Both the position numbers and the translations under genes were made by a program. DNA of 6,178 nucleotides, from contig PWRV01000092.1 in assembly GCA_003563455.1 (NCBI GenBank), forward strand, positions 1 through 6,178, read 5' to 3'. The notes under the pieces were generated by a model that saw nothing but the letters and a program-made list of their open reading frames with translations, did not search any database and was not told the origin of the DNA. How positions within the stretch are numbered: position 1 is the stretch's first letter; each line of letters starts with the position of its first letter. This DNA comes from Thioalkalivibrio sp. (GTDB lineage Bacteria; Pseudomonadota; Gammaproteobacteria; Ectothiorhodospirales; Ectothiorhodospiraceae). This document shows positions 5,054 through 6,178 of this stretch, in pieces.

Positions 5054-6178
5054 ATGAACCAGGGACGCAAGCAGAATTCGGACGGGGGCCCGGAGAACGA
5101 TCCTGGACGCGGTCGGGACCGAGACGGCGGAGATCCGCAGTTCGGGCGCAACAGCACCTGGGAGAAATGGCTGATCTTCATCTGGCTGTCCCTCGCGATC
5201 CTGCTGGTCCTGAATTGGGTCGACGAGCGTGATCGGCCAGCGCATGCGGTCCTGACCTACAGCGAGTTCTTGCAGGCAATCGAGCAGGGACACGTGCGCG
5301 AGGTGACGCTGCGCGGCCAGAACGTCAGGGGCGAACTGACGGAGTCGGGTCGCGAAGCGCTGGAAGTGGAGGAGCCTGGCTCTTTCGAGACGGTTCGGCC
5401 GGAACTGGCGGGCGAGGCCCTGCTTCAGAGGCTGCAGGAACTCGACATCGACATCGCCGCGGAACCCGCTGAACCGCCGTGGTGGCAGCAGATGCTGATC
5501 CGGGCATTGCCCTTTCTACTGCTGCTGGCCCTGCTGGTGTGGTTCTGGAGCCGCATGCAGCAACGAGCGATGAGCGGCGGCGGTCCGTTCGGTTTCGGGA
5601 AGTCGACGGCGAAACGGGTAGAGAAAGAAGACAGCGATACGCGCATGGATGACGTCGCCGGATCCGAGAATGCGAAGAAGGAGATCACCGAAGTGGTCGA
5701 ATTCCTCAAGGATCCCTCTCGTTTCAAGGAGCTGGGAGCGCAGATTCCGCGTGGCATCCTGATGATGGGGCCGCCCGGCACTGGCAAGACGCTGCTCGCG
5801 CGCGCGGTCGCGGGAGAGGCGGGTGTACCGTTCTTCAGCATCACCGGCTCGGAGTTCATCGAGATGTTCGTGGGCATGGGGGCCTCCCGGGTCAGGGACC
5901 TTTTCAAGCAGGCGAAGGAGCAGGCGCCGGCGGTGGTCTTCATCGACGAACTCGACGCCATCGGGCGTTCCCGCGGCGCTGGCATGGGCGGCGGACACGA
6001 TGAACGGGAACAGACCCTGAACCAGATCCTGTCGGAGATGGACGGCTTCGAGGAGGAGGAATCCGTGGTCGTGCTCGCGGCCACCAACCGGCCGGACGTG
6101 CTGGACAAGGCCCTGCTCCGTCCCGGCCGCTTCGATCGCAAGATCACCCTCGAGAACCCGCACCGGGAGGCGCGTCGG
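5054..6178 (+). CDS. ftsH: ATP-dependent zinc metalloprotease FtsH, 5' part (cut by window edge)
   Basis: The first 375 codons of an FtsH-type inner-membrane AAA+ protease, which unfolds and degrades membrane and cytosolic proteins as a hexamer, are present. The frame runs open to the window end. The order is a charged hydrophilic N-terminal tail of about 35 residues (MNQGRKQNSDGGPENDPG...), membrane segment 1 (~39-54), and a periplasmic domain (~55-147) with LTYSEFLQAIEQGHVREVTL typical of FtsH. Membrane segment 2 follows (~149-165), then a glycine linker GGGPFGFGKSTAKR and the AAA+ domain. The AAA+ domain has Walker A GPPGTGKT (239-246), pore motif FVG (272-274), Walker B VVFIDE (294-299), sensor Asn345 in ATNRPD, and arginine fingers Arg359 and Arg362 in RPGRFDR. 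The HEXXH zinc-protease domain should lie beyond the window. Classical FtsH begins almost at its first membrane helix, so the extended N-terminus and the isolated position beside gpmA suggest a paralogue rather than the main copy. The start follows GGAGGAG at 5037-5043. Confidence 0.95.
   Translation, partial: MNQGRKQNSDGGPENDPGRGRDRDGGDPQFGRNSTWEKWLIFIWLSLAILLVLNWVDERDRPAHAVLTYSEFLQAIEQGHVREVTLRGQNVRGELTESGREALEVEEPGSFETVRPELAGEALLQRLQELDIDIAAEPAEPPWWQQMLIRALPFLLLLALLVWFWSRMQQRAMSGGGPFGFGKSTAKRVEKEDSDTRMDDVAGSENAKKEITEVVEFLKDPSRFKELGAQIPRGILMMGPPGTGKTLLARAVAGEAGVPFFSITGSEFIEMFVGMGASRVRDLFKQAKEQAPAVVFIDELDAIGRSRGAGMGGGHDEREQTLNQILSEMDGFEEEESVVVLAATNRPDVLDKALLRPGRFDRKITLENPHREARR

Noticed and set aside
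5425..6163. Two long minus-strand frames opposite ftsH
   Set aside because: The plus strand encodes clear Walker A, Walker B and arginine-finger motifs of FtsH. The antisense translations are Ser/Arg-rich artefacts.

Overview
The window is a GC-rich stretch (about 60-65% GC by eye) of chromosomal DNA. It most likely comes from a proteobacterium, and the protein styles (FtsH paralogue, GpmA, small acidic coiled-coil protein) fit a gammaproteobacterium, perhaps of the Chromatiales/Ectothiorhodospiraceae type. The taxon is an inference from sequence style only. No phage, plasmid, integrase, transposase, CRISPR, tRNA or rRNA gene was seen.

Layout: (1) The first ~145 bases hold an incomplete reading frame whose strand is uncertain. 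It runs into a GTG-started GNAT N-acetyltransferase of the phosphinothricin-acetyltransferase-like type. (2) A 95-residue highly charged coiled-coil protein follows, with a textbook ribosome binding site. (3) A 321-base gene-free stretch carries a compact array of perfect hairpins, including a 30-base perfect palindrome of the REP-like type, and then a separate 10+10 inverted repeat that looks like an operator. (4) A transglutaminase-like cysteine protein with an intact Cys-His-Asp triad comes next. (5) A 393-base gene-free stretch begins with an AT-rich segment holding the best sigma70-like promoter in the window, and continues as a ~280-base leader rich in hairpins. (6) The promoter and leader serve a GTG-started ATP-grasp ligase of unknown substrate. 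(7) On the opposite strand, convergent with it, is gpmA (2,3-bisphosphoglycerate-dependent phosphoglycerate mutase). (8) Divergent from gpmA is the 5' part of an FtsH membrane AAA+ protease gene, cut by the window edge before its zinc-protease domain.

Most genes look like single transcription units rather than one operon. The spacers are 119-393 bases, and two gene pairs are convergent or divergent. gpmA and ftsH are housekeeping. GNAT, transglutaminase-like and ATP-grasp proteins are families that recur together in predicted amide-ligation or peptide-modification clusters, but here they are spaced apart and have their own signals, so a joint pathway is only a hypothesis. The least-explained parts are the hairpin array at 1084-1182, the structured leader at about 2265-2544, and the orphan ATP-grasp enzyme.
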